Assembly (NCBI RefSeq): GCF_902167145.1
Contig: NW_023367146.1
Span: 1-64,000 of the forward strand
Source of the DNA: Zea mays
Taxonomy: Eukaryota; Streptophyta; Magnoliopsida; Poales; Poaceae
Length of the DNA stretch: 64,000 bases
Reading direction: 5' to 3'
This document shows positions 24,810 through 37,510 of this stretch, piece by piece. Made by a program: the position numbers and the translations under genes. Each line of letters starts with the position of its first letter. Position 1 is the first letter of the stretch. Below the pieces are notes generated by a model. It ran no database searches. It was not told where the DNA came from and saw only the letters and a list, made by a program, of their open reading frames with translations.

Positions 24810-26103
24810 TGAAAGGGAATTAGGCTTACACCTAGTTCCTATATAATTTTGGTGGTTGAATTGCCCAACACAAATCTTTGGACTAACTAGTTTGTTCTAG
24901 TGTATAAGTTATACAGGTGCAAAAGGTTCACACTTAGCCAATAAAAAGACCAAGTGTTGGGTTCAACAAAAGAGCAAAGGAGCAACCGAAGGCTCCTCTG
25001 GTCTGGCGCACCGGACTGTCCGGTGCACCACTGGACAGTGTCCGGTGCACCAAAGGACTTCAACGCGAACTCGTCGCCTTCGGGAATTCTCCAGAGCCGG
25101 CGCGCTATAATTCACCGGACTGTCCGGTGTACACTGGACAGTGTCCGGTGCTCCAACGGGACGCAGCTCAGGAACTCGCCAGCCTCGGGAAATCAGAGCG
25201 GCTGCTCCGCTATAATTCACCGGACATGTCCGGTGTGCACCGGACTGTCCGGTGCATCCACGGAGCAACGACTACTTCGGCGCCAACGGCTACCTGCGAT
25301 GCATTTAATGCGCGCGCAGCGCGCGCAGAAGTCAGAGTCGCCCATGCCGGCGCACCGGACAGTGAACAGTGCATGTCCGGTGCGCCACCGGACATCGAGG
25401 CGGGCCCAGAAGTCAGAACTCCAACGGTCAGATTCCAACGGCACTGGTGACGTGGCAGGGGCACCGGACATGTCCGGTGCGCCATCGAACAGACAGCCTC
25501 CACCAACGGTTATTTTGGTGGTTGGGGCTATAAATACCCCAACCACCCAACCATTCATTGCATCCAAGTTTTCCACTTCCCAACTACTTACAAGAGCTCT
25601 AGCATTCAATTCTAGACACACCAAAGAGATCAAATCTTCTCCAAATTCCACACAACGCCCTAGTGACTAGAGAGAGAGATTTGCTTGTGTTCTTTCGAGC
25701 TCTTGCGCTTGGATTGCTTTCTTCTTTCTTGATTCCTTCATTGCGATCAAACTCACTTGTAATTGAGGCAAGAGACACCAAACTTGTGGTGGTCCTTGTG
25801 GGTACTTTGTGTTCCAAGTGATTGAGAATAGAAAGCTCACTCGATCCGTGGTATCGTTTGAGAGAGGGAAGGGTTGAAAGAGACCCGGCCTTTGTGGCCT
25901 CCTCAAAGGGGAGTAGGTTTGAGAGAACCGAACCTCGGTAAAACAAATCCGCGTGTCACACTCTTCATTTGCTTGCGATTTGTTTTCCACCCTCTCTCGC
26001 GGACTCGGTTTCATATTTCTAACGCTAACCCGGCTTGTAGTTGTGTTTATATTTGTAAATTTCAGTTTCGCCCTATTCACCCCCCCCCTCTAGGCGACTA
26101 TCA
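24810..26103 (+). repeat. 3' LTR of the Sirevirus
   Basis: It is 1294 bp, begins TGAAAGGG and ends CGACTATCA. Compared with the 5' LTR it lacks 19 bp at about 25473, which removes one of two adjacent palindromes, and has one extra C in the run near 26087. About 19 single-base differences were counted by eye. The TATA box is at 25529-25536. Confidence 0.97.
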
Positions 26104-26108
26104 ACCAT
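26104..26108. other. Right target-site duplication ACCAT
   Basis: Exact copy of 16674-16678, followed by the remainder of the interrupted monomer (TTCTTGGTCTAAAATCC). Confidence 0.97.
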
Positions 26109-26555
26109 TTCTTGGTCTAAAATCCGTAGGTGTTAGCCTCTAGTATTATTTAAAATGGTCGCTCATGGCTATTTTCATAAAAAATGGGGGTTGTGTGGCC
26201 ATTGATCATCGACCAGAGGCTCGTACACTTCACCCCACATATGTTTCCTTGCCATATATTACATTCTTGGATTTCTGGTGGAAACCATTTCTTGGTTAAA
26301 AACTCGTACATGTTAGCCTTCGGTATTATTGAAAATGGTCATTCATGGCTATTTTCGACAAAATGGGGGTTGTGTGGCCATTGATCATCGACCAGAGGCT
26401 CATACACCTCACCCCACATATGTTTCCTTGCCATAGATCACATTCTTGGATTTCTGGTGGAGACCATTGATCTTCGACCAGAGGCTCATACACCTCACTA
26501 CACATATGTTTCCTTGCCATAGATCACATTCTTGGATTTATGGTGGAGAACATTT
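26104..26555 (-). repeat. knob180, reverse stretch between the Sirevirus and the polarity flip
   Basis: It continues the left block for 452 bp. It includes a shortened monomer near 26461-26475 in which GGTGGAGACCATTG runs directly into ATCTTCGACC, losing roughly 100 bp. The same deletion appears in forward orientation five times at 56.7-60.2 kb. Confidence 0.9.
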
Positions 26556-26580
26556 GATCTATGGCAAGGAAACATATGTG
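26501..26580. repeat. 25-bp inverted repeat at the polarity flip
   Basis: 26501-26525 and 26556-26580 are perfect reverse complements with a 30-nt spacer. They form the centre of a much larger, imperfect inverted repeat made of the two oppositely oriented satellite blocks. Single strands could fold into a hairpin here. Confidence 0.92.
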
Positions 26581-26829
26581 GGGTGAGGTGTACGAGCCTC
26601 TGGTCGATGATCAATGGCCACACAACCCCCATTTTGTCGAAAATAGCCATGAATGACCATTTTCAAAAATACCGAAGGCTAACACCTACGGATTTTTGAC
26701 CAAGAAATGGTCTCCACCAGAAATCCAAGAATGTGATCTATGGCAAGGAAACATATGTGGGGTGAGGTGTATGAGCCTCTGGTCGATGATCAATGGCCAC
26801 ACAACCCCCATTTTTGTCGAAAATAGCCA

Positions 26830-29800
26830 TGAACGACCATTTTCAATAATACCGAAGGCTAACACCTACGGATTTTTGACCAAGAAATGGTCTCCACCAG
26901 AAATCCAAGAATGTGATCTATGGCAAGGAAACATATGTGGGGTGAGGTGTATGAGCCTATGGTGGAAGATCAATGGCCACACAACCCCCATTTTGCCGAA
27001 AATAGCCATGAACGACCATTTTCAATAATACCGAAGGCTAACACGTACGAGTTTTTAACCAAGAAATGGTCACCACCAGAAATCCAAGAATGTGATCTAT
27101 GGCAAGGAAACATATGTGGGGTGAGGTGTATGAGCGTCTGGTCGATGATCAATGGCCACACAACCCCCATTTTTGTCAAAAATAGCCATGAATGACCATT
27201 TTCAAAAATACTAAAGGCTAACACCTACGGATTTTTGACCAAGAAATGGTCTCTACCAGAAATCCAAGAATGTGATCTATGGCAAGGAAACATATGTGGG
27301 GTGAGGTGTACGAGCCTCTGGTCGATGATCAATGGCCACACAACCCCCATTTTGCCGAAAATAGCCATGAGTGACCATTTTCAATAATACCGAAGGCTAA
27401 CACGTACGAGTTTTTAACCAAGAAATGGTTTCCACCAGAAATCCAAGAATGTAATCTATGGTGTGATCTATGGCAAGGAAACATATGTGGGGTGAGGTGT
27501 ATGAGCCTCTGGTCGACGATCAATGGCCACACAACCCTAATTTTTGTCGAAAATAGCCATGAACGACCATTTTCAATGACACTGAAGGCTAACACCTACG
27601 GATTTTTGACCAAGAAATGGTCTCCACCATAAATCCAAGAATGTGATCTATGGCAAGGAAACATATGTGGGGTGAGGTGTATGAGCGTCTGGTCGATGAT
27701 CAATGGCCACACAACCCCCATTTTTGTCGAGAATAGCCATGAATGACCATTTTCAAAAATACCAAAGGCTAACACGTACGAGTTTTTAACCAAGAAATGG
27801 TCTCCACCAGAAATCCAAGAATGTAATCTATGGCAAGGAAACATATGTGGGGTGAGGTGTATGAGCCTCTGGTCGATGATTAATGGCCACACAACCCCCA
27901 TTTTGCCGAAAATAGCCATGAATGACCATTTTCAATAATACCGAAGTCTAACACCTACGAGTTTTTAACCAAGAAATGGTCTCCACCAAAAATCCAAGAA
28001 TGTGATCTATGGCAAGGAAACATATGTGGGGTGAGGTGTATGAGCCTCTGGTCGATGATCAATGGCCACACAACCCCCATTTTTGTCGAAAATAGCCATG
28101 AACGACCATTTTCAATAATACCGAAGGCTAACACCTACGAATTTTTGACCAAGAAATGGTCTCCACCAGAAATCCAAGAATGTGATCTATGGCAAGGAAA
28201 CATATGTGGGGTGAGGTGTATGAGCCTCTGGTCGATGATCAATGGCCACACAACCCCCATTTTTGTCGAAAATAGCCATGAACGACCATTTTCAATAATA
28301 CCGAAGGCTAACACCTACGGATTTTTGACCAAGAAATGGTCTCCACCAGAAATCCAAGAATGTGATCTATGGCAAGGAAACATATGTGTAGTGAGGTGTA
28401 TGAGCCTCTGGTCGAATATCAATGGCCACACAACCCCCATTTTTGTCGAAAATAGCCATGAACGACCATTTTCAATAATATCGAAGGCTAACAACTACGG
28501 ATTTTTGCCCAAGAAATGGTCTCCACCAGAAATCCAAGAATGTGATCTACGACAAGGAAACATATGTGGGGTGAGGTGTATGAGCCTCTGGTCGATGATC
28601 AATGGCCACACAACCCCCATTTTGTCGAAAATAGCCATGAACGACCATTTTCAATAATACCGAAGGCTAACACCTACGGATTTTTGACCAAGAAATGGTC
28701 TCCACCAGAAATCCAAGAATGTGATCTATGGCAAGGAAACATATGTGGGGTGAGGTGTATGAGCCTATGGTGGAAGATCAATGGCCACACAACCCCCATT
28801 TTGCCGAAAATAGCCATGAACGACCATTTTCAATAATACCGAAGGCTAACACGTACGAGTTTTTAACCAAGAAATGGTCTCAACCAGAAATCTAAGAATG
28901 TGATCTATGGCAAGGAAACATATGTGGGGTGCAGTGTATGAGCGTCTGGTCGATGATCAATGGCCACACAACCCCCATTTTTGTCGAAAATAGCCATGAA
29001 TGACCATTTTCAAAAATACCAAAGGCTAACACCTACGGATTTTTGACCAAGAAATGGACTCCACTAGAAATCCAAGAATGTGATCTATGGCAAGGAAACA
29101 TATGTGGGGTGAGGTGTACGAGCCTCTGGTCGATGATCAATGGCCACACAACCCCCATTTTGCCGAAAATAGCCATGAATGACCATTTTCAATAATACCG
29201 AAGGCTAACACGTACAAGTTTTTAACCAAGAAATGGTTTCCACCAGAAATCCAAGAATGTAATCTATGGTGTGATCTATGGCAAGGAAACATATGTGGGT
29301 TGAGGTGTATGAGCCTCTGGTCGACGATCAATGGCCACACAACCCTAATTTTTGTCGAAAATAGCCATGAACGACCATTTTCAATGACACTAAAGGCTAA
29401 CACCTACGGATTTTTGACCAAGAAATGGTCTCCACCATAAATCCAAGAATGTGATCTATGGCAAGGAAACATATGTGGGGTGAGGTGTATGAGCGTCTGG
29501 TCGATGATCAATGGCCACACAACCCCCATTTTTGTCGAAAATAGCCATGAATGACCATTTTCAAAAATACCAAAGGCTAACACGTACGAGTTTTTAACCA
29601 AGAAATGGTCTCCACCAGAAATCCAAGAATGTAATCTATGGCAAGGAAACATATGTGGGGTGAGGTGTATGAGCCTCTAGTCGATGATAAATGGCCACAA
29701 AACCCCCATTTTGCCGAAAATAGCCATGAATGACCATTTTCAATAATACCGAAGGCTAACACCTACGAGTTTTTAACCAAGAAATGGTCTCCACCAGAAA

Positions 29801-29885
29801 TCCAAGAATGTGATCTATGGCAAGGAAACATATGTGGGGTGAGGTGTATGAGCCTCTGGTCGATGATCAATGGCCACACAACCCC
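26830..29885 (+). repeat. Repeated 1.25-kb block, copies 1808 bp apart
   Basis: About 26830-28080 matches about 28640-29885 at a constant offset of 1808 bp. The match includes the rare GTATGAGCCTATGGTGGAAG variant and the fused monomer with GTAATCTATGGTGTGATC (27461 and 29269). Ordinary monomers fill the gap. Ends are approximate. Confidence 0.8.
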
Positions 29886-30734
29886 CATTTTTTATGAAAA
29901 TAGCCATGAGCGACCTTGAAAATAGCCATGAGCGACCATTTTCAATAATACTAGAGGCTAACACGTACGGATTTTTGACCAAGAAATGGTCTCCACCAGA
30001 TATCCAAGAATGTGATCTATGGCAAGGAAACATATGTGGGGTGAGGTGTATGAGCCTCTGGTCGATGATCAATGGCCACACAACCCCCATTTTTGTCGAA
30101 AATAGCCATCAACGACCATTTTCAATAATACCGAAGGCTAACACCTACGGATTTTTGACCAAGAAATGGTCTCCACCAAAAATCCAAGAATGTGATCTAT
30201 GGCAAGGAAACTTATGTGGGGTGAGGTGTATGAGCCTCTGGTCGATGATCAATTGTCACAAAACCCCATTTTTGTCGAAAATAGCCATGAACGACCATTT
30301 TCAATAATATCGAAGGCTAACACCTACGGATTTTTGACCAAGAAATGGTCTCCACCAGAAATCCAAGAATGTGATCTACGACAAGGAAACATATGTGGGG
30401 TGAGGTGTATGAGCCTCTGGTCGCGATCAATGGCCACACAACCCCCATTTTTGTTGAAAATAACAATGAATGACCATTTTCAATAATATCGAAGGCTAAC
30501 ACCTACGGATTTTTGACCAAGAAATGGTCTCCACCAGAAATCCAAGAATGTGATCTATGGCAAGGAAACATATGTGGGGTGAGGTGTATGAGCCTCTGGT
30601 CGACGATCAATGGCCACACAACCCCCATTTTGCTGAAAATAGCCATGAATGACCATTTTCAATAATACTAGAGGCTAAGACCTACGGATTTTAGACCAAG
30701 AAATGGTCTCCACCAGAAATCCAAGAATGTGATC

Positions 30735-32732
30735 TATGGCAAGGAAACATATGTGGGGTGAGGTGTATGAGCGTCTAGTCGATGATCAATGGCCACATAA
30801 CCCCCATTTTTGTCGAAAATAGCCATGAACGACCATTTTCAAAAATACCGAAGGCTAACACCTACGGATTTTTGACCAAGAAATGGTTTCCACCAGAAAT
30901 CCAAGAATGTGATCTATGGCAAGGAAACATATGTGGGGTGAGGTTTATGAGCCTCTGGTCGATGATCAATGGCCACAGAACCCCCATTTTTGTCGAAAAT
31001 AGCCATGAATGACCATTTTCAATAATACCGAAGGCTAACACGTACGAGTTTTTAACCAAGAAATGGTTTCCACCAGAAATCCAAGAATGTAATCTATGGC
31101 AAGGAAACATATGTGGGGTGAGGTTTATGAGCCTCTAGTCGATGATAAATGGCCACACAACCCCCATTTTGTCGAAAATAGCCATGAACGACCATTTTCA
31201 ATAATACCGAAGGTTAACACCTACGGATTTTTGACAAAGAAATGGTCTCCACCAGAAATCCAAGAATGTGATCTATGGCAAGGAAACATATGTGGGGTGA
31301 GGTGTATGAGCCTCTAGTCGATGATCAATGGCCACACAACCCCCATTTTTGTCGAAAATAGCCATGAATGACCATTTTCAATAATACCGAAGGCTAACAC
31401 CTACGAGTTTTTATCCAAGAAACGGTCTCCACCAGAAATCCAAGAATGTGATCTATGGCAAGGAAACATATGTGGGGTGTGGTGTATGAGCCTCTGGTCG
31501 ATGATCAATTGCCACACAACCCCCATTTTGTCGAAAATAGCCATGAGCGACCATTTTCAATAATACTGGAGGCTAAGACCTACGGATTTTTGACCAAGAA
31601 ACGGTCTCCACCAGAAATCCAAGAATGTGATCTATGGCAAGGAAACATATGTGGGGTGAGGTGTATGAGCCTCTGGTCGATGATCAATTGCCACACAACC
31701 CCCATTTTGTCGAAAATAGCTATGAACGACCATTTTCAATAATACCGAAGGTTAACACCTACGGATTTTTGACCAAGAAATGGTCTCCACCAGAAATCCA
31801 AGAATGTGATCTATGGCAAGGAAACATATGTGGGGTGAGGTGTATGAGCCTCTAGTCGATGATCAATGGCCACACAACCCCCATTTTTGTCGAAAATAGC
31901 CATGAATGACCATTTTCAATAATACCGAAGGCTAACACCTACGAGTTTTTATCCAAGAAACGGTCTCCACCAGAAATCCAAGAATGTGATCTATGGCAAG
32001 GAAACATATGTGGGGTGAGGTGTATGAGCGTCTAGTCGATGATCAATGGCCACATAACCCCCATTTTTGTCGAAAATAGCCATGAACGACCATTTTCAAA
32101 AATACCGAAGGCTAACACCTACGGATTTTTGACCAAGAAATGGTTTCCACCAGAAATCCAAGAATGTGATCTATGGCAAGGAAACATATGTGGGGTGAGG
32201 TTTATGAGCCTCTGGTCGATGATCAATGGCCACAGAACCCCCATTTTTGTCGAAAATAGCCATGAATGACCATTTTCAATAATACCGAAGGCTAACACGT
32301 ACGAGTTTTTAACCAAGAAATGGTTTCCACCAGAAATCCAAGAATGTAATCTATGGCAAGGAAACATATGTGGGGTGAGGTTTATGAGCCTCTAGTCGAT
32401 GATAAATGGCCACACAACCCCCATTTTGTCGAAAATAGCCATGAACGACCATTTTCAATAATACCGAAGGTTAACACCTACGGATTTTTGACAAAGAAAT
32501 GGTCTCCACCAGAAATCCAAGAATGTGATCTATGGCAAGGAAACATATGTGGGGTGAGGTGTATGAGCCTCTAGTCGATGATCAATGGCCACACAACCCC
32601 CATTTTTGTCGAAAATAGCCATGAATGACCATTTTCAATAATACCGAAGGCTAACACCTACGAGTTTTTATCCAAGAAACGGTCTCCACCAGAAATCCAA
32701 GAATGTGATCTATGGCAAGGAAACATATGTGG
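30735..32732 (+). repeat. Repeated 0.74-kb block, copies 1257 bp apart
   Basis: About 30735-31475 recurs at about 31992-32732 with nearly identical sequence. It includes the ACATAACCCCC, ACAGAACCCCC, CCGAAGGTTAACACC and TTTTTATCCAAGAAACGG variants. Related monomers, 179 bp apart, lie between the copies. Confidence 0.8.
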
Positions 32733-33599
32733 GGTGAGGTGTATGATCCTCTGGTCGATGATCAATGGCCACACAACCCCCATTTTTTATGAAAATAGCC
32801 ATGAGCGACCTTGAAAATAGCCATGAGCGACCATTTTCAATAATACTAGAGGCTAAGACCTGCGGATTTTTGACCAAGAAATGGTCTCCACCAGAAATCC
32901 AAGAATGTGATCTATGGCAAGGAAACATATGTGGGGTGAGGTGTATGAGCCTCTGGTCGATGATCAATGGCCACACAACCCCCATTTTTTATGAAAATAG
33001 CCATGAACGACCATTTTCAAAAATACCAAAGGCTAACACCTACGGATTTTTGACCAAGAAATGGTCTCCACCAGAAATCCAAGAATGTGATCTATGGCAA
33101 GGAAACATATGTGGGGTGAGGTGTACGAGCCTCTAGTTGATGATCAATGGCCACAGAACCCCCATTTTGCCGAAAATAGCCATGAACGACCCTTTTCAAT
33201 AATACCGAAGGCTAACACGTACGAGTTTTTAACCAAGAAATGGTCTCCACCAGAAATCCAAGAATGTGATCTATGGCAAGGAAACATATGTGGGGTGAGG
33301 TGTACGAGCCTTTAGTCGATGATCAATGGCCACACAACCCCCATTTTGCCGAAAATAGCCATGAGCGACCATTTTCAATAATATTAGAGGCTAACACCTA
33401 CGGATTTTAGACCAAGAAATGGTCTCCACCAGAAATCCAAGAATGTGATCTATGGCAAGGAAACATATGTGGGGTGAGGTGTACGAGCCTCTGGTCGATG
33501 ATCAATGGCCACACAACCCCCATTTTTGTCGAAAATAGCCATGAACGACCATTTTCAATAATACCGAAGGCTAACACGTACGAGTTTTTAACCAAGAAA

Positions 33600-36310
33600 T
33601 GGTCTCCACCAGAAATCCAAGAATGTGATCTATGGCAAGGAAACATATGTGGGGTGAGGTGTATGAGCGTCTGGTCGATGATCAATGGCCACACAACCCA
33701 CATTTTTGTCGAAAATAGCCATGAACGACCTTGAAAATAGCCATGAGCGACCATTTTCAATAATACTAGAGGCTAACACCTATGGATTTTAGACCAAGAA
33801 ATGGTCTCCACCAGAAATCCAAGAATGTGATCTATGACAAGGAAACATATGTGGGGTTAGGTGTATGTGCGTCTGGTCGATGATCAATGGCCACACAACC
33901 CCCATTTTTGTCAAAAATAGCCATGAACGACCATTTTCAATAATACCGAAGGCTAACACCTACGGATTTTTGCCCAAGAAATGGTCTCCACCAGAAATCC
34001 AAGAATGTGATCTATGGCAAGGAAACATATGTGGGGTGAGGTGTATGAGCCTCTGGTCGACGATCAATGGCCACACAACCCCCATTTTGCCGAAAATAGC
34101 CATGAACGACCATTTTCAATAATACCGAAGGCTAACACGTACGAGTTTTTGACCAAGAAATGGTCTCCACCAAAATCCAAGAATGTGATCTATGGCAAGG
34201 AAACATATGTGGGGTGAGGTGTATGAGCCTCTGGTCGACGATCAATGGCCAAACAACCCCCATTTTGCCGAAAATAGCCATGAATGACCATTTTCAATAA
34301 TACTAGAGGCTAAGACCTACGGATTTTAGACCAAGAAATGGTCTCCACCAGAAATCCAAGAATGTGATCTATGGCAAGGAAACATATGTGGGGTGAGGTG
34401 TATGAGCGTCTAGTCGATGATCAATGGCCACATAACCCCCATTTTTGTCGAAAATAGCCATGAACGACCATTTTCAAAAATACCGAAGGCTAACACCTAC
34501 GGATTTTTGACCAAGAAATGGTTTCCACCAGAAATCCAAGAATGTGATCTATGGCAAGGAAACATATGTGGGGTGAGGTTTATGAGCCTCTGGTCGATGA
34601 TCAATGGCCACACAACCCCCATTTTTGTCGAAAATAGCCATGAATGACCATTTTCAATAATACCGAAGGCTAACACGTACGAGTTTTTAACCAAGAAATG
34701 GTTTCCACCAGAAATCCAAGAATGTAATCTATGGCAAGGAAACATATGTGGGGTGAGGTTTATGAGCCTCTAGTCGATGATAAATGGCCACACAACCCCC
34801 ATTTTTTATGAAAATAGCCACGAGCGACATTGAAAATAGCCATGAGCGACCATTTTCAATAATACTAGAGGCTAACACCTACGGATTTTAGACCAAGAAA
34901 TGGTCTCCACCAGAAATCCAAGAATGTGATCTATGGCAAGGAAACATATGTGGGGTGAGGTGTATGAGCGTCTGGTCGATGATCAATGGCCACACAACCC
35001 ACATTTTTGTCGTAAATAGCCATGAACGACCTTGAAAATAGCCATGAGCGACCATTTTCAATAATACTAGAGGCTAACACCTATGGATTTTAGACCAAGA
35101 AATGGTCTCCACCAGAAATCCAAGAATGTGATCTATGACAAGGAAACATATGTGGGGTTATGTGTATGTGCGTCTGGTCGATGATCAATGGCCACACAAC
35201 CCCCATTTTTGTCAAAAATAGCCATGAGCGACCATTTTCAATAATACCGAAGGCTAACACCTACGGATTTTTGCCCAAGAAATGGTCTCCACCAGAAATC
35301 CAAGAATGTGATCTATGGCAAGGAAACATATGTGGGGTGAGGTGTATGAGCCTCTGGTCGACGATCAATGGCCACACAACCCCCATTTTGCCGAAAATAG
35401 CCATGAACGACCATTTTCAATAATACCGAAGGCTGACACGTACGAGTTTTTGACCAAGAAATGGTCTCCACCAAAAATCCAAGAATGTGATCTATGGCAA
35501 GGAAACATATGTGGGGTGAGGTGTATGAGCCTCTGGTCGACGATCAATGGCCACACAACCCCCATTTTGCCGAAAATAGCCATGAATGACCATTTTCAAT
35601 AATACTAGAGGCTAAGACCTACGGATTTTAGACCAAGAAATGGTCTCCACCAGAAATCCAAGAATGTGATCTATGGCAAGGAAACATATGTGGGGTGAGG
35701 TGTATGAGCGTCTAGTCGATGATCAATGGCCACATAACCCCCATTTTTGTCGAAAATAGCCATGAACGACCATTTTCAAAAATACCGAAGGCTAACACCT
35801 ACGGATTTTTGACCAAGAAATGGTTTCCACCAGAAATCCAAGAATGTGATCTATGGCAAGGAAACATATGTGGGGTGAGGTTTATGAGCCTCTGGTCGAT
35901 GATCAATGGCCACACAACCCCCATTTTTGTCGAAAATAGCCATGAATGACCATTTTCAATAATACCGAAGGCTAACACGTACGAGTTTTTAACCAAGAAA
36001 TGGTTTCCACCAGAAATCCAAGAATGTAATCTATGGCAAGGAAACATATGTGGGGTGAGGTTTATGAGCCTCTAGTCGATGATAAATGGCCACACAACCC
36101 CCATTTTTTATGAAAATAGCCACGAGCGACCTTGAAAATAGCCATAAGCGACCATTTTCAATAATACTAGAGGCTAACACCTACGGATTTTAGACCAAGA
36201 AATGGTCTCCACCAGAAATCCAAGAATGTGATCTATGGCAAGGAAACATATGTGGGGTGAGGTGTATGAGCGTCTGGTCGATGATCAATGGCCACACAAC
36301 CCCCATTTTT
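33600..36310 (+). repeat. Tandem higher-order repeat, about 1301 bp x 2.1
   Basis: Matching positions lie 1301-1302 bp apart across about two units. Unit markers are ACCCACATTTTTGTCG, CTATGACAAGG, GTGTATGTGCGTC and ACATAACCCCC. The offset is about 1295 for a short stretch because of small indels. Confidence 0.82.
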
Positions 36311-37429
36311 GTCGAAAATAGCCATGAACGACCATTTTGAATAATACCGAAGGCTAACACCTACGGATTTTTGACCAAGAAATGGTCTCCACCAGAAATC
36401 CAAGAATGTGATCTATGGCAAGGAAACATATGTGGGGTGAGGTGTATGAGCCTCTAGTCGATGATCAATGGCCACACAACCCCCATTTTTGTCGAAAATA
36501 GCCATGAATGACCATTTTCAAAAATACCAAAGGCTAACACGTACGGATTTTTGACCAAGAAATGGTGTCCACCAGAAATCCAAGAATGTGATCTATGGCA
36601 AGGAAACATATGTGGGGTGAGGTGTACGAGCCTCTGGTCGATGATCAATGGCCACACAACCCCCATTTTGCCGAAAATAGCCATGAACGACCATTTTCAA
36701 TAATACCGAAGGCTAACACCTATGGATTTTTGACCAAGAAATGGTCTCCACCAGAAATCTAAGAATGTGATCTATGGCAAGAAAACATATGTGGGGTGAG
36801 GTGTATGAGCCTATGGTCGATGATCAATGGCCACACAACCCCCATTTTTGTCGAAAATAGCCATGAACGACCATTTTCAATAATATCGAAGGCTAACACG
36901 TACGAGTTTTTGACCAAGAAATGGTCTCCACCAGAAATCCAAGAATGTGATCTACGACAAGGAAACATATGTGGGGTGAGGTCTATGAGCCTCTGGTCTA
37001 CGATCAATGGCCACACAACCCCCATTTTGCCGAAAATAGCCATGAATGACCATTTTCAATAATACCGAAGGCTAACACGTACGAGTTTTTAACCAAGAAA
37101 TGGTTTCCACCAGAAATCCAAGAATGTAATCTATGGCAAGGAAACATATGTGGGGTGAGGTTTATGAGCCTCTAGTCGATGATAAATGGCCACACAACCC
37201 CCATTTTTTATGAAAATAGCCATGAGCGACCTTGAAAATAGCCATGAGCGACCATTTTCAATAATACTAGAGGCTAACACCTACGGATTTTAGACCAAGA
37301 AATGGTCTCCACCAGAAATCCAAGAATGTGATCTATGGCAAGGAAACATATGTGTAGTGAGGTGTATGAGCCTCTAGTCGATGATCAATGGCCACACAAC
37401 CCCCATTTTTGTCAAAAATAGCTATGAAT

Positions 37430-37510
37430 GACCATTTTCAATAATACCGAAGGCTAACAGCGACCATTTTCAATAATACTAGAGGCTAAGACCTACGGAT
37501 TTATGGCAAG
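37430..37510 (+). repeat. Rearranged knob180 monomers
   Basis: Two fusions occur close together. CGAAGGCTAACAGCGACC restarts the monomer after a back-jump, and CCTACGGATTTATGGCAAGG deletes the ACCAAGAAATGG...GTGATC part. The first resembles a fusion near 10076 and the reverse-strand GGTCGCTGTTAGCC fusions at about 12180, 14422 and 15620. Confidence 0.8.

Larger units (their letters stand above)
16679..26103 (+). mobile_element. Complete Sirevirus (Ty1/copia) LTR retrotransposon, Ji/Opie type
   Basis: A 9425-bp element with 1312-bp and 1294-bp LTRs (TG...CA), an initiator-Met tRNA primer-binding site two bases after the 5' LTR, a gag region, a pol with protease-integrase-RT-RNaseH order (the copia order), a long 3' non-coding stretch with several polypurine tracts, and a perfect ACCAT target duplication. 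LTR palindromes built on CACCGGAC/GTCCGGTG, the lysine-rich gag start and multiple polypurine tracts are hallmarks of maize Sireviruses. I cannot separate Ji from Opie by eye. My hand alignment gives about 19 substitutions, one 19-bp gap and one C-run difference between the LTRs, about 1.5% divergence. At the commonly used grass LTR rate of 1.3e-8 per site per year this suggests an insertion roughly half a million years old. Gag is frameshifted, so the copy is probably not autonomous. Confidence 0.95.

Noticed and set aside
24091..24823. Env-like gene between pol and the 3' LTR of the Sirevirus
   Set aside because: Only about 60-codon frames exist, with no signal peptide, membrane span or coiled coil; the region is dominated by polypurine runs.
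16679..26103. A new viral or defence system
   Set aside because: Every part fits a known Sirevirus layout; the element is ordinary apart from the gag lesions.
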